Shown: positions 9,640 to 19,536, counted from the stretch's first letter. The stretch: DNA of 64,000 bases from Paenibacillus sonchi (GCF_016772475.1 NZ_CP068595.1:806001-870000), one strand, 5' to 3'. Translations and numbers: made by a program. Notes: generated by a model from the sequence alone, not told the origin.

Positions 9640-10230
9640 AATGAACTTTTTCAGAACCCTTTGCTCCCTTCAATGCCTACGGAGTTAGCTGAGGGTTCGG
9701 TTAAAGGTTCCCTATATTCCTTTGCTTTCAAGAATAATTCACCCAAAAGTGGTTCCCCCGTTTTCAAAATGAAATTCGGCAACAATTCATTAATTTTTTG
9801 TAACTATTTCTATAGTATTTTATCTAGTATCACTCTGTCAATCCTATTTCCTGTTTTATCGTTTTCATTGTAAAATAATACAAAAATATACCCAGTTTAT
9901 AGTATAACCTCCGCCAACAGGGAGCAAGTAACCCGTTAAATGAACATGATTTATACTAATTTTATCTCTCCCTCTGTAAGTCTATATTATATTAATAGTA
10001 TAAAGGTTACATAAATGTTACTCTCCGCTTCCTTGCCGCCAAGCCGCAATATCCGCTCCAGCGACTCGCCCCGCTCTTGCCTGGCCGGTCCGGATGGTGG
10101 AAAAAGGCCGAACGAAACGAAGCACCGCAACCCGTTAGCCCGGATTGCGGTGCTTCATTTTTGAAGAGGACACGTTAAAATCACCGGCATGGCACAATTT
10201 CAACTTTATTTTCCTAGTGAGATGTTAGAC
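9640..10230. other. Gene-poor gap with an orphan terminator and GC-rich relic
   Basis: No convincing gene is present. 9660-10020 is AT-rich. From about 10021 to 10110 the base composition turns sharply GC-rich, and this is followed by a strong plus-strand hairpin (AAGCACCGCAA pairing with TTGCGGTGCTT, 10118-10155) with a TTTTT tail. No intact plus-strand gene precedes it, so this may be the tail end of a deleted gene. Confidence 0.5.
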
Positions 10231-10827
10231 TTATTCGCTTGGTCTTCTCCAGGGATTGTCAGAATATTTGATAGGTCTAATAACTTTGCAAGGAACTCCT
10301 GCAGCAATAGTATTTGGCGGAATGTCTTTTGTAACTACACTCCCTGCTCCAATAATACTATTCTCGCCAATGGTCACGCCTTGTGTAATCTTAACATCAC
10401 CGCCAAGCCATACATTGTCCTGTAAGATTATGGGGGCAGAATAGACCCCTTTATCCGCTCTTTCAAAAGGATCTTCCGCATGATTTGCTGCATATAGTCC
10501 CGCTCTAGGACCTATGAACACATTGTTGCCAATTTTCACTTCGTTGCAATCAAGAATGATCATGTCATGGTTAATATATACCTCATTCCCAATCGAAATA
10601 TTAAAACCGAACTCACACCGGAAATCGGATTCAATATATACATTTTCCCCGACTTCTGCAAACAAGCCTTTTAGAATGGACATATCGTATTCATCATTTG
10701 TATTTACTTTGTAATTGTACTTCCTGCAAGTAGATATTGCCTGTGTTCGAAGTGCAGAAATATCTTTTCCGACATCATCATACATTTTCCCGGAATTTAT
10801 CATTTGTTTGATTTCTGAAATATTCAT
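10231..10827 (-). CDS. Maltose/galactoside O-acetyltransferase-like protein (hexapeptide repeat)
   Basis: The 198-residue protein has an N-terminal helical segment of about 55 residues, then a left-handed beta-helix of hexapeptide repeats (VGENVYIESDF, IGNEVYINHDM, IGNNVFIGPRAGLYAA, IGENSIIGAGSVVTKDIP). The catalytic His is the one in YAANHAEDP. It ends with AAGVPCKVIRPI. This is the LacA/Maa/NodL architecture, which transfers acetyl groups from acetyl-CoA to sugars. The gene is visibly AT-rich compared with its neighbours and sits 31 bases downstream of the DUF1349 gene on the same strand. The acceptor sugar is unknown. Confidence 0.85.
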   Translation of the reverse strand: MNISEIKQMINSGKMYDDVGKDISALRTQAISTCRKYNYKVNTNDEYDMSILKGLFAEVGENVYIESDFRCEFGFNISIGNEVYINHDMIILDCNEVKIGNNVFIGPRAGLYAANHAEDPFERADKGVYSAPIILQDNVWLGGDVKITQGVTIGENSIIGAGSVVTKDIPPNTIAAGVPCKVIRPIKYSDNPWRRPSE

Positions 10828-10858
10828 ATGGCCTCCTGATCAAAATAAATTAGCAAAC

Positions 10859-11464
10859 TTATTCACCATCTCTTATGTTCTTTACGGTTTTATTCTCCAG
10901 TGAAAAATTAGAGTAGATTCTATCGCCACCTTTTCCAGTCGGAGCTTGCGGGAGAAACCCTACCTTAACGGCCTCTTCGACAGGTAAATTAAAGAATCTT
11001 GCCATATAAAACTGAGTACCTGTTAATGAATAATGAAAAGCAAAGGACTGGCCTACCCGTGTAATCTGAAGCCAAACGGAATTACTGTCGATATTATTTC
11101 CATTCGCATCGTCTGATAATGAATTTGTTACTACGCTCACAATGGCATGGGTATTGAAATCGGTAAGTTCGAAACACAGTTTTGCCCAAACATTGATGTC
11201 TTTCATTACCATGACTGAAGCAGAATCATAAATATCTTTAAAATCATGCTGTACCTTTACGCGCATAACAAAATCACCAGAAACCTCCGTGAAAAAAAAC
11301 GGAGCGTTTGCGAGAGTGCTCGGGGTGGCCCCTTCTTCTGATACAGCTCCATTGTTGCAGAAAAAATCGCTATGCTCAGGCGCATACAATATCATTGCTT
11401 CATTCTCAAACCGGATGCTGCTTGGATTAAGCCAATTAAAGTTTTCAAAATCGGTCTGGCCCAT
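10859..11464 (-). CDS. DUF1349 domain protein
   Basis: A 201-residue cytoplasmic protein matching the DUF1349 (concanavalin-like beta-sandwich) pattern: NWLNPSSIRFEN, FFFTEVSGDFVMRVKVQHD, YDSASVMVMKD, WAKLCFELTD and RIYSNFSLE. Members are often annotated as regulators of enolase or as glycan-binding proteins, but no biochemical role is established to my knowledge. No signal peptide is visible. It shares low GC with the acetyltransferase gene that follows, suggesting the two were acquired or maintained together. Confidence 0.75.
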   Translation of the reverse strand: MGQTDFENFNWLNPSSIRFENEAMILYAPEHSDFFCNNGAVSEEGATPSTLANAPFFFTEVSGDFVMRVKVQHDFKDIYDSASVMVMKDINVWAKLCFELTDFNTHAIVSVVTNSLSDDANGNNIDSNSVWLQITRVGQSFAFHYSLTGTQFYMARFFNLPVEEAVKVGFLPQAPTGKGGDRIYSNFSLENKTVKNIRDGE

Positions 11465-11596
11465 TGGATTTCCCTCCTGTTTTTCCTAAATATGTACACA
11501 CTATGATGATATCATCAAAGATCATTTAGTGAAGGTAAAAAGTTATCAAATTATTGCAGAATATTCTCATACTGGTGTTTTTCAAGGCGTTAATTT

Positions 11597-11640
11597 TAAA
11601 AAAGCCCTGATACATCAAGGGGTTCTTGATCATCAGGACT
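11597..11640 (-). terminator. Terminator of the ktrA-methyltransferase unit
   Basis: On the minus strand AGTCCTGAT/ATCAGGGCT and ATCAAG/CTTGAT form a long stem followed by TTTTTTAAA, about 65 bases past the methyltransferase stop. Confidence 0.75.
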
Positions 11641-11705
11641 GACTATGTTGTGCTAAAACTATGTTCCAAACGGTGACAAGATGAGTTACAACTCACAAAA
11701 TGGGT

Positions 11706-12503
11706 TCATTTCCGCTGAATGCCCCGCTGCCGCATCCCCTCAAACAGCAGGATGGTAGCCGCCATAGCGGCGTTGAGCGATTCGGCCCGGCCGGCCATCG
11801 GGATGATAATGCTCTTGTCGACGAGGGCCGCCGCCTGCGGAGAGATGCCCTGGCCTTCACTGCCGATCAGCAGCCACTGGCTGCCGTGAAAATCATGGGT
11901 GTAGCAGGATTCCACCCCCGTCAGCGAAGTGCTAACCACAAGGGCACCGCGTTCCCGGGCCTGCGGCAGAATGTCGCTTAGTTCCCCCTCAACTACCGGG
12001 AGATGGAACATAGAGCCCATCGTGGAACGGAGGGTCTTGGGGTTGTACAGATCGGCGCAGCCTTTGCCGAGGATTACGCCGTCTGCGCCTGCGGCATCCG
12101 CGCTGCGGATGATCGTCCCCACGTTGCCGGGGTCCTGGACCCCGTCCAGCACCATAACCCAGCTATCCCGCTTTACGAGGATAGTTTCCAGTCCCTGCTG
12201 CCCCTTGCGCACAATGGCAAATACCGGCTGCGGCGTACCCGTGCTGCTGCATTTGGCAATGACCGCCGCCGAAACGCCGATCACCTCCATGCCCTGCACG
12301 GACTGAAGCAGCGGCTTCAGCTCCGCAGGCATGCCTTTATCCAGATCATAGGCCAGGCATTCCACATCGGCTTCGGCCAGCAAAGCCTCCTGCACAAGGT
12401 GGATCCCTTCGATGATATACTTGCCTGCTTTGTCGCGGTGCTTTTTCTCCTGCAGTCCGGCCCATTCTTTTACCCGTGTATTTTGGGGTGACCTAATTTC
12501 CAT
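11706..12503 (-). CDS. TrmH/SpoU-family rRNA 2'-O-methyltransferase (YsgA-like)
   Basis: The 265-residue protein has an N-terminal substrate-binding domain (about 1-95, including YIIEGIHLVQEAL) and a C-terminal SPOUT knot. The three SpoU motifs are seen: DGVQDPGNVGTIIRSADAAG (motif 1), LLIGSEGQGIS (motif 2) and IIPMAGRAESLNAAMAA (motif 3). It should 2'-O-methylate rRNA using S-adenosylmethionine. In Bacillus the ysgA gene also lies next to sspI, which agrees with the local order here. It is 29 bases downstream of ktrA and probably co-transcribed with it. Confidence 0.88.
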   Translation of the reverse strand: MEIRSPQNTRVKEWAGLQEKKHRDKAGKYIIEGIHLVQEALLAEADVECLAYDLDKGMPAELKPLLQSVQGMEVIGVSAAVIAKCSSTGTPQPVFAIVRKGQQGLETILVKRDSWVMVLDGVQDPGNVGTIIRSADAAGADGVILGKGCADLYNPKTLRSTMGSMFHLPVVEGELSDILPQARERGALVVSTSLTGVESCYTHDFHGSQWLLIGSEGQGISPQAAALVDKSIIIPMAGRAESLNAAMAATILLFEGMRQRGIQRK

Positions 12504-12532
12504 AAAGTCCTACCTTTCTGTTCCTGCCCTGC

Positions 12533-13195
12533 CTATTGATACGCCATTTCCAGCTTGGTCAAATTGTCCTTCCGGCCAACGATAACCAGTACATCCCCTT
12601 CGGCCAGCCGGTCCTCGGCTCTTGGAGAGATATTCATTTCCTCGCCCCGGCGGATCGCCATGACATTGCAGCCATATTTGGCACGGATATTCAGCTCCTG
12701 CAGATTTTTGCCCAGCATCGTTCCGGAGACCTTCATATCCAGAATGCTGTAATCCGGCGACAGCTCGATATAATCAAGAATATTGGGCGAAGCCAGATGA
12801 TGCGCCACCCGCATGCCCATATCCCGTTCAGGATAGATCACTTTGTCTGCGCCAATTTTGCTGAGCACCTTGCCGTGCAGCTCGCTTTTGGCCTTGACCA
12901 GAATCGCCGGTACGCCCAGGTCCTTCAGAATCAGTGTCGTTAGAATGCTGGCTTGAATATCTTCCCCAATCGCCACCACAACCACATCAAAGTTGCGGAT
13001 ACCCAGTGCGCGCAGCGCCTCTTCATCGGTGGAGTCTGCGGATACGGCATGGGTTACAATGCCCGAGATTTCCTGCGTGCGCTGCTCGTCAGCATCGATC
13101 GCCAGCACATCGAACCCCATACCGCTGAGTGCCTTGGCGACACTTGAGCCGAAACGCCCCATTCCGATAACGGCGTATTGTTTTTTTGCAGCCAT
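12533..13195 (-). CDS. ktrA: KtrA-type potassium channel regulatory subunit (RCK domain)
   Basis: A 220-residue cytoplasmic protein with an N-terminal RCK/Rossmann domain (GMGRFGSSVAKAL nucleotide loop, VLAIDADEQRTQEI acidic strand end) and a C-terminal TrkA_C domain (LGKNLQELNIRAKYGCNVMAIRR and LAEGDVLVIVGRKD). KtrA rings gate the membrane subunit KtrB and bind ATP/ADP and, in Firmicutes, c-di-AMP. The start is ATG 13195, six bases after GGGAGGT; an upstream in-frame GTG has no such signal. No ktrB gene lies nearby. Together with kimA this gives the window two potassium-uptake functions. Confidence 0.88.
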   Translation of the reverse strand: MAAKKQYAVIGMGRFGSSVAKALSGMGFDVLAIDADEQRTQEISGIVTHAVSADSTDEEALRALGIRNFDVVVVAIGEDIQASILTTLILKDLGVPAILVKAKSELHGKVLSKIGADKVIYPERDMGMRVAHHLASPNILDYIELSPDYSILDMKVSGTMLGKNLQELNIRAKYGCNVMAIRRGEEMNISPRAEDRLAEGDVLVIVGRKDNLTKLEMAYQ

Positions 13196-13379
13196 ATCTG
13201 TACCTCCCGTAGCAATTTGCATCTCACACAGTATAGCATAAGCCCACCCAAACTTGAATTTCCCCTGCACTTTCAGGGCACATTATAACGAGGCAATAGA
13301 AGCTGATCTTTAGAATTTAATCTGAGCGGCCAGCAGCCTCTCCGGATGAATAACCACTATAGTGAAGGAGGTATTACTC

Positions 13380-13616
13380 ATGCCGGTTACCATTGATTTG
13401 CGCCAGGCGATTATCCATAAGGTGCACGGACAATCCGAAGCCGAACTGCGGGAGATGATTGAAGGCTCGGTGGACGGGCCGGAAGCGGCGCTCCCTGGAC
13501 TTGGTGCTGTATTCGAAATGATGTGGAAGGATCTGGATCACGCCAAGCAGGATGCGCTGGTCTCGATGCTGCATAGGCATTTAGAAAAAATCACCCCAGG
13601 GTCCATTACCTCCTAA
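13380..13616 (+). CDS. sspI: Small acid-soluble spore protein SspI
   Basis: The 78-residue product shows the SspI pattern IDLRQAIIHKVHG and LPGLGAVFEMMWK. SspI is a minor spore-core protein, made in the forespore in Bacillus under sigma G. The start is ATG 13380 with AAGGAGGT nine bases upstream. It lies divergent to ktrA and is followed by a strong terminator. It is one of the clearest signs that the host forms endospores. Confidence 0.88.
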   Translation: MPVTIDLRQAIIHKVHGQSEAELREMIEGSVDGPEAALPGLGAVFEMMWKDLDHAKQDALVSMLHRHLEKITPGSITS

Positions 13617-13639
13617 GGAAGCGGGACGCATGGAGCTAG

Positions 13640-13687
13640 AAAACCTCCGCTATCTACGGTGCGGCACCGTAGGGCGGAGGTTTTTTT
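13640..13687 (+). terminator. Terminator of sspI
   Basis: AACCTCCGC pairs with GCGGAGGTT around a second inner stem CTACGGTGC/GCACCGTAG, followed by seven T. It may also protect against readthrough from prfC. Confidence 0.9.
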
Positions 13688-13728
13688 GCAAAAGCTTATT
13701 CGTTATTCGCAGCGGAACATCCGTTCAC

Positions 13729-15315
13729 TTAAGGAGCAGTTTCCAGGAACTTCGCGGTCGGGTTCTTCTCCATCGCGGTACGCATCGCGTATTCGTTCTC
13801 GAAGAGCACCACATAGTTGCCTTTCTTGTCCGTAACGAGTGTGGAGTTGATGCGGAACTTGCTCGGGTCCGGCTTGTTCTCATCCACAATCCAGCGTGCG
13901 AACTGGTAGCTCATCCGCTGGAGCTGCACATCCACGCCATACTCGCCCTTCATGCGGTATTCGAAGACCTCGAACTGCAGCTGTCCGACTACGCCCAGCA
14001 GGATATCGTCGAAGTTGACCGTGCGGAACACCTGAATCATGCCCTCCTCGGTTAGCTGGTCGATCCCCTTCTGGAACTGCTTTGATTTCAGCGCGTTTTT
14101 GATGCTGACTTTGGAAAAAATCTCCGGCGAGAACGTCGGCAGCTCGTCGAACTCAATATCCCCGGCCTGGCTCAGCGTATCCCCAATGCGGAAAATACCG
14201 GGATCGAACAGCCCGATAATATCCCCCGGAAAAGCCTCCTCAACAATATCCCGGTCCTGGGCCAGGAACTGCTGCGGCTGGGACAGCTTAATATCCTTGC
14301 CCGCACGCACATGCTTGACACTCATCCCGCGCTCGAACTTCCCCGACACAATCCGCAGGAAGGCGATCCGGTCGCGGTGGGCCGGGTTCATATTCGCTTG
14401 GATTTTGAACACATAGCCGGTAAATTTCTCGTTCGTCGGTTCAACGTCACCAGCGTTGCTGCGGCGCGGCTCCGGCTTCGGTGCCAGCTCCAGGAAATTG
14501 TCCAGGAAGGTCTGCACGCCAAAATTATTAATCGCACTGCCGAAGAACACCGGTGTCAGCTCACCGCGCAGCACTTTGTCATAGTCAAAAGCATCTCCTG
14601 CCACGTCAAGCAGCTCCAGATCCTGGCACAGCTGGTCATGCAGGTATTCTCCGGCCATCTCGCGGATGATCGGGTCATTATAGCTTTCTACCTTTTGAAC
14701 CTTAATTACAGAGTGGTCGTCGCCTTGGAACAGCTCTACCTGATTTTTCATCCGGTCATATACGCCACACAGCTCGCGTCCGCCCCCGATCGGCCAGTTC
14801 ATCGGTACGGACCGGATGCCCAGCACATTCTCCAGCTCTTCCATCAGCTCGAACGGACTTTGGCCTTCGCGGTCCAGCTTGTTGATGAAGGTAAAGATCG
14901 GAATGCCCCGCTTCGCGCAGACCTGGAACAGCTTGATGGTCTGGGCTTCCACACCCTTTGCGACGTCGATCAGCATGACCGCACTGTCCGCAGCCGTTAA
15001 GGTACGGTAGGTGTCCTCACTGAAATCCTGGTGACCCGGAGTATCCAGAATATTCACCCGGTGATCCATGTAGTCAAATTGCATCACGGAGGACGTTACC
15101 GAGATTCCGCGCTGCTTCTCAATTTCCATCCAGTCACTTGTCGCATGCTTGCTCGCTTTGCGGGCCTTAACCGACCCTGCCAAGCGGATCGCGCCGCCGA
15201 ACAGCAGCAGCTTCTCCGTCAATGTTGTTTTCCCCGCATCCGGGTGGGAAATGATCGCAAACGTTCTGCGTTTGTCCACTTCCTGTTGCAGCTTCTGATC
15301 CAGTGCCTTGTTCAT
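13729..15315 (-). CDS. prfC: Peptide chain release factor 3
   Basis: The 528-residue GTPase has the usual RF3 length. The P loop is SHPDAGKTTLTEK, followed by GISVTSSVMQFDY (switch I), DTPGHQDFSEDT (G3) and FINKLDREG (G4). The C-terminal domains include FKIQANMNPAHRDRIAFLR and GVVGQLQFEVFEYRMKGEYG. RF3 recycles RF1/RF2 from the ribosome after termination. ATG 15315 is chosen because AAGGGA lies eight bases upstream; the in-frame start 42 bases earlier lacks a signal. The gene stands alone. Confidence 0.93.
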   Translation of the reverse strand: MNKALDQKLQQEVDKRRTFAIISHPDAGKTTLTEKLLLFGGAIRLAGSVKARKASKHATSDWMEIEKQRGISVTSSVMQFDYMDHRVNILDTPGHQDFSEDTYRTLTAADSAVMLIDVAKGVEAQTIKLFQVCAKRGIPIFTFINKLDREGQSPFELMEELENVLGIRSVPMNWPIGGGRELCGVYDRMKNQVELFQGDDHSVIKVQKVESYNDPIIREMAGEYLHDQLCQDLELLDVAGDAFDYDKVLRGELTPVFFGSAINNFGVQTFLDNFLELAPKPEPRRSNAGDVEPTNEKFTGYVFKIQANMNPAHRDRIAFLRIVSGKFERGMSVKHVRAGKDIKLSQPQQFLAQDRDIVEEAFPGDIIGLFDPGIFRIGDTLSQAGDIEFDELPTFSPEIFSKVSIKNALKSKQFQKGIDQLTEEGMIQVFRTVNFDDILLGVVGQLQFEVFEYRMKGEYGVDVQLQRMSYQFARWIVDENKPDPSKFRINSTLVTDKKGNYVVLFENEYAMRTAMEKNPTAKFLETAP

Positions 15316-15755
15316 TGCACATATCCCTTCATATATAAATTCCTGCTTCTCTTCCATTGCCGGTTACCCATCAAATCGGTGCTCTGCTCATTTGTACAAA
15401 TCCCTTCATCGGTGAATTTTCCATTGCCTACAGTACACTTACAGTTACATCTCCGCTTCTGTTGAAAGCATCCTTCTCAGTATAACAAAATCAGGTGGAG
15501 ATTATCTACATCTAAGCGGGGGAAGGTAAATTATCTTGGGTTGTATAAGAGTGAATAGATTTGGCTGGAGCTGTAACTCCAGTGGATGGTTTGATTTCGG
15601 ATCACTGTGCCTACAGATTTCTTGATTTATACCGCTGCTCCCAGTGAAAATCCGCAGACAAAGGCGGACGTATTTGCTCCTACAGTTCAAACTTCCCCGC
15701 CACCACGTCTGCCTTTTTGTAGTCCTTTTGTTCAGCTTATATAATAATAAATATT
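15316..15755. other. Gap upstream of prfC
   Basis: This 440-base stretch holds the prfC promoter region and, at 15586-15701, a divergent copy of the ~120-nt structured repeat also found at 47570 and 61205. No protein-coding gene is supported. Confidence 0.5.
15586..15701 (+). repeat. ~120-nt structured dispersed repeat, copy 1 (divergent)
   Basis: It aligns along its length with the copies at 47570-47689 (same strand) and 61205-61323 (opposite strand). Shared landmarks are CAGATTTCTTGATT, ATCCGCAGACAAAGGCGGAC and CAGTTC-AAACTTCCCC. The outer arms GTTTGA/TCAAAC have each lost one base relative to GTTTGGA/TCCAAAC in the other copies, a matched change. Its inner stem is less well kept. Confidence 0.75.
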
Positions 15756-16049
15756 TTAGCTTTTATGGCGGACAAGCTCCTCTTTTCCAGTCATAACTTC
15801 AATCAGAATTGCTGAACCAAGCTTGAATCCGTGTTGAAATGCTGCTCTAGTTTGCAGGGAATCCGATTGAGCACATAGATAAAGCAAATCTTCCAACTCT
15901 TCAAAATCCTGCTCCGTAAGTTTCGTTTTCCACTTCTCGACTGCTTCGGTTATTTTTCGATTTAATAGGCGGTACTCCGGATCTGTGGAGATAACCGTTT
16001 CATCTGGAGAGATATTTCCGTAGTAAAGTTCTTCTAGAATCGACTTCAT
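15756..16049 (-). CDS. DUF6809-like small protein
   Basis: A 97-residue, acidic, helical cytoplasmic protein. It begins MKSILEELYYGNISP and contains EYRLLNRKITEAVEKWKTKL and FQHGFKLGSAILIEVM. I recognise this as the pattern of small Firmicute proteins grouped in DUF6809, which appear in many copies in Bacillus and Paenibacillus. No function is known. AAGGATG lies about ten bases before the ATG. There is no obvious operon partner. Confidence 0.65.
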   Translation of the reverse strand: MKSILEELYYGNISPDETVISTDPEYRLLNRKITEAVEKWKTKLTEQDFEELEDLLYLCAQSDSLQTRAAFQHGFKLGSAILIEVMTGKEELVRHKS

Positions 16050-16194
16050 TTAGCTTGTTCATCCTTTTCATATGGAATCGCAACTCCTTGAAAGAAGTAC
16101 CGGCACATGTTAGGATATTTATGCAGTCTGCCTTTCAGGTGTGATTGCGTGGGGGAAGTGGCGTCGTTCTTTTGCGGGGATGCGCCGCTTCTTT

Positions 16195-16368
16195 TTATTT
16201 TTCTTTGGACAAAAGCAACTTCACTCCCTGTCTTATCGCTTCAGTTCGAGAGAGATTATGCTTGGCACAATATGCGCTTAAGGCTACGTTCATCTCTTCG
16301 TCAAAGCGCACTTTAATACTAAAATTCTTAGGGTTGTCTGCTTTTGGCCGTCCGGTTCGTGGACTCAG
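16195..16368 (-). CDS. Small ribbon-helix-helix DNA-binding protein, likely CTG start
   Basis: A ~57-residue protein: a basic N-terminal arm (SPRTGRPKADNPKN), one beta-strand (FSIKVRFDEE) and two helices (NVALSAYCAKHNLSRTEAI, RQGVKLLLS), matching a CopG/Arc-type ribbon-helix-helix fold. No ATG exists at the expected place. CTG at 16368 lies eight bases after GAGG of a near-perfect GAGGTGATC Shine-Dalgarno and gives an N-terminus like many relatives (M-SPRTGRP). A longer frame from ATG-like codons up to 16419 would begin inside the promoter. No toxin partner was seen. It is probably autoregulated through direct repeats in its promoter. Confidence 0.65.
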   Translation of the reverse strand: MSPRTGRPKADNPKNFSIKVRFDEEMNVALSAYCAKHNLSRTEAIRQGVKLLLSKEK

Positions 16369-16383
16369 CTTGATCACCTCACT

Positions 16384-16432
16384 TTTTGCACTCCGCAAAT
16401 TCAACATTATATTTTGCACTCCGAAAAGTCAA
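16384..16432 (-). promoter_or_regulatory. Promoter of the ribbon-helix-helix gene with direct-repeat operator
   Basis: On the minus strand TTGACT (16432-16427) and TATAAT (16411-16406) form a promoter with a 15-base spacer. CGGAGTGCAAAA occurs twice, 28 bases apart: once filling the spacer (16423-16412) and once just past the expected start site (16395-16384). Such spacing suits cooperative binding of a ribbon-helix-helix repressor. Confidence 0.65.
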
Positions 16433-16454
16433 TTTAGTTGATCATTATCCGCTT

Positions 16455-16485
16455 AAAAATCCCCCTGCAGCCTCTGCAGGGGGAT
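16455..16485 (-). terminator. Terminator of zwf
   Basis: AATCCCCCTGCAG and CTGCAGGGGGATT are perfect complements with a 3-base loop; on the minus strand the stem is followed by TTTTTAAG, about 35 bases after the zwf stop. Confidence 0.9.
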
Positions 16486-16518
16486 TCCCTTCACACCATA
16501 TATCATTTACAGAATGAA

Positions 16519-18068
16519 CTAGCTGTTAGCCTGCCACACCACATTGTCCTCATCCTGTCCGTTGACCGGCCACCAGTGGAAGCCTTCACGGGCCAGCAGC
16601 TGGTCGGCTTCAACCGGTCCCCAGGAACCAGCCGGATAGGAGGCCAGGTCGCCGGTGCCTTCCCTCCAAGCCTGAGCAATACGGTCCACAAAAGACCAGG
16701 CCGACGACACTTCATCCCAACGGGTGAAGTAGGTCGAATCGCCGCGTGCCGCATCATGCAGCAGGCGCTCGTAGGCTTCCGGTGAGTTGATGCCTACCAT
16801 GCAGCTCTGGCAGAAGTCCATGGCGAGCGGCTGGATTTCCGACTCCGAGCCCGGCTTCTTGGCGTTGATCTTCACGTATATGCCTTCCATCGGATTCACG
16901 CGAATGACGAGGAGGTTTGGTTCGAGCTTATGCTTTTGGCCCAAATAGACGTTGGTCGGCATACCCTTGAACTCCACTACCACTTCTGTTGTCTTCACAG
17001 GCAGGCGTTTACCGGTGCGGATGTAGAACGGTACACCCGCCCAGCGGAAGTTGTCCACAAATACACGGGCCGCAAAATAGGTCTCCGTATTCGACTCCGG
17101 ATCAACCTTGTCTTCCTGGCGGTAAGCCGGGAGGGTTTTGCCTTTGTAGAGGCCTTGCGTATATTGTCCGCGCACCACATTCTCATGGACTTCCCCGGAG
17201 GAAGCGTAAGGCCGCAGTGAACGAAGCACTTTAACCTTCTCATCACGGATATCTTCAGCCAAAAGACGGCTTGGCGGTTCCATCGCGATCATCGTCAGCA
17301 GCTGCAGCATATGGTTCTGGCCCATATCGCGCAACGCACCGGCATGGTCATAATATCCGCCGCGTTCTTCCACACCAACGGTTTCACCGAGGGTAATCTG
17401 GATGTTGGCAATATGCTTGTTGTTCCAGAGCGGTTCGAAGAAAGCATTGGCAAACCGGATGACTTCAATGTTCTGCACCATTTCCTTGCCCAGGTAATGG
17501 TCAATCCGGTAAATTTCCTCTTCCTTGAACACCTGGCGGATCTGCTCATTCAGCTGTTCAGCAGATTCCAGATTGTAGCCGAACGGCTTCTCGATGACAA
17601 GACGGTTCCAGCCCCGGGTCTGCAGCATGCCGCCAGCCTTGAGGTTGAACGAGACACTGCCGAACAGCTCGGGAGCGAGGGCGAGATAGAACATCCGGTT
17701 CCCCGGAATCCGGAACTTCTCTTCCAGTGCTTCAGTCTGCGCGTTCAGCTCACGGAAGCCTTCAATATTGTTGATGTCCAGAGACTTGTATTCAAAATGC
17801 TGTACGAACTCATTCCATTCGGATGCATCCCCGCTTGGTAGCGGCAGAATTCCTGAATCGACTCCTTCACATCTTCACGGAATTCTTCTTGGGTACGGGG
17901 ACGCCGAGCCACGCCAATGACCGCGAAATCATGGGTCAGTTTGCCTTCACGGTACAAACTGTAAATCGCCGGGAAAAGCTTGCGGCGGGCTAGATCTCCG
18001 GTGGCCCCAAAGATAAAGAATACAGCACCGGGTGTATGCAGTGCATCAAGGGTTTGATTTTCAGCCAT
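16519..18068 (-). CDS. zwf: Glucose-6-phosphate 1-dehydrogenase, frameshifted
   Basis: The enzyme oxidises glucose 6-phosphate to 6-phosphogluconolactone with NADP+, the first step of the oxidative pentose phosphate pathway. The N-terminal part shows the coenzyme loop FGATGDLARRKLFP; the catalytic region shows RIDHYLGKEMVQN, with later motifs GERGGYYDHAGALRDMGQNH (as VEERGGYYDHAGALRDM) and IRTGKRLP. The frame breaks at the four-C run 17829-17832: QAG is followed by MHPNG instead of DASEWNEF. One base restores a 516-residue protein, normal for the family. A Fur-like box lies about 31 bases upstream of the start. It is monocistronic. Confidence 0.9.
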
Positions 18069-18098
18069 GGCTCCTCATCTCTCTGTATGTAATATAGT

Positions 18099-18113
18099 TG
18101 ACAATCATTCTCA
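18099..18113. promoter_or_regulatory. Fur/PerR-like box upstream of zwf
   Basis: TGACAATCATTCTCA (minus strand TGAGAATGATTGTCA) matches 12 of the 14 defined positions of TGATAATNATTATCA. It lies where a zwf promoter is expected. Whether Fur, PerR or neither binds is not shown by sequence. Confidence 0.5.
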
Positions 18114-18521
18114 ACGCCAAACAGTTCATAAAAAACGTACGACGGCGTGATGTCATTTTATCATATCCGTGGATAGGATGCTATCACATTCCTGACAGTT
18201 TTTCTCGGGATTTCGCAAATTTCCATTACTCTTTCTTATCTGGTTATGCACTCCCGCTTATAGGACTATGAAGCCTGCCATTCACACACATATTATAACC
18301 TCATGCCAGAGGCTCCGCAACGCGGTGCCTGCGTGTAGAGTTTTTGACCGGGATGCCCGCCCTAACCTCTAATATCACATCACGGTACGCCTAACTTTCA
18401 TCCATTCACATTGCAAGCACAACAAAAAACCGTCCACAGAGATTAAATCCGCGCAACGGCTTATCTGAAAATTAAATCTGGCATACCTTCTGCAAGAACC
18501 CATCCGCTTGTATATACATGC
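18114..18521. other. Gap between ywmB and zwf
   Basis: No gene is supported. A weak minus-strand stem with a TTTTTTG tail (about 18424-18462, arms near CCGTTGCGCGG) could end the ywmB transcript. Nothing else recognisable was seen. Confidence 0.4.
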
Positions 18522-19475
<954 letters not shown>

Positions 19476-19536
19476 CTATCCGGTCTAGTAATCTACTAAA
19501 CAGGATAACCAGGAAGAAAGATTATATACCTAGCAG

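Noticed and set aside
9661..9873. 70-codon plus-strand frame upstream of the NlpC/P60 gene
   Set aside because: Phe/Ser-rich low-complexity translation in an AT-rich gap; no support.
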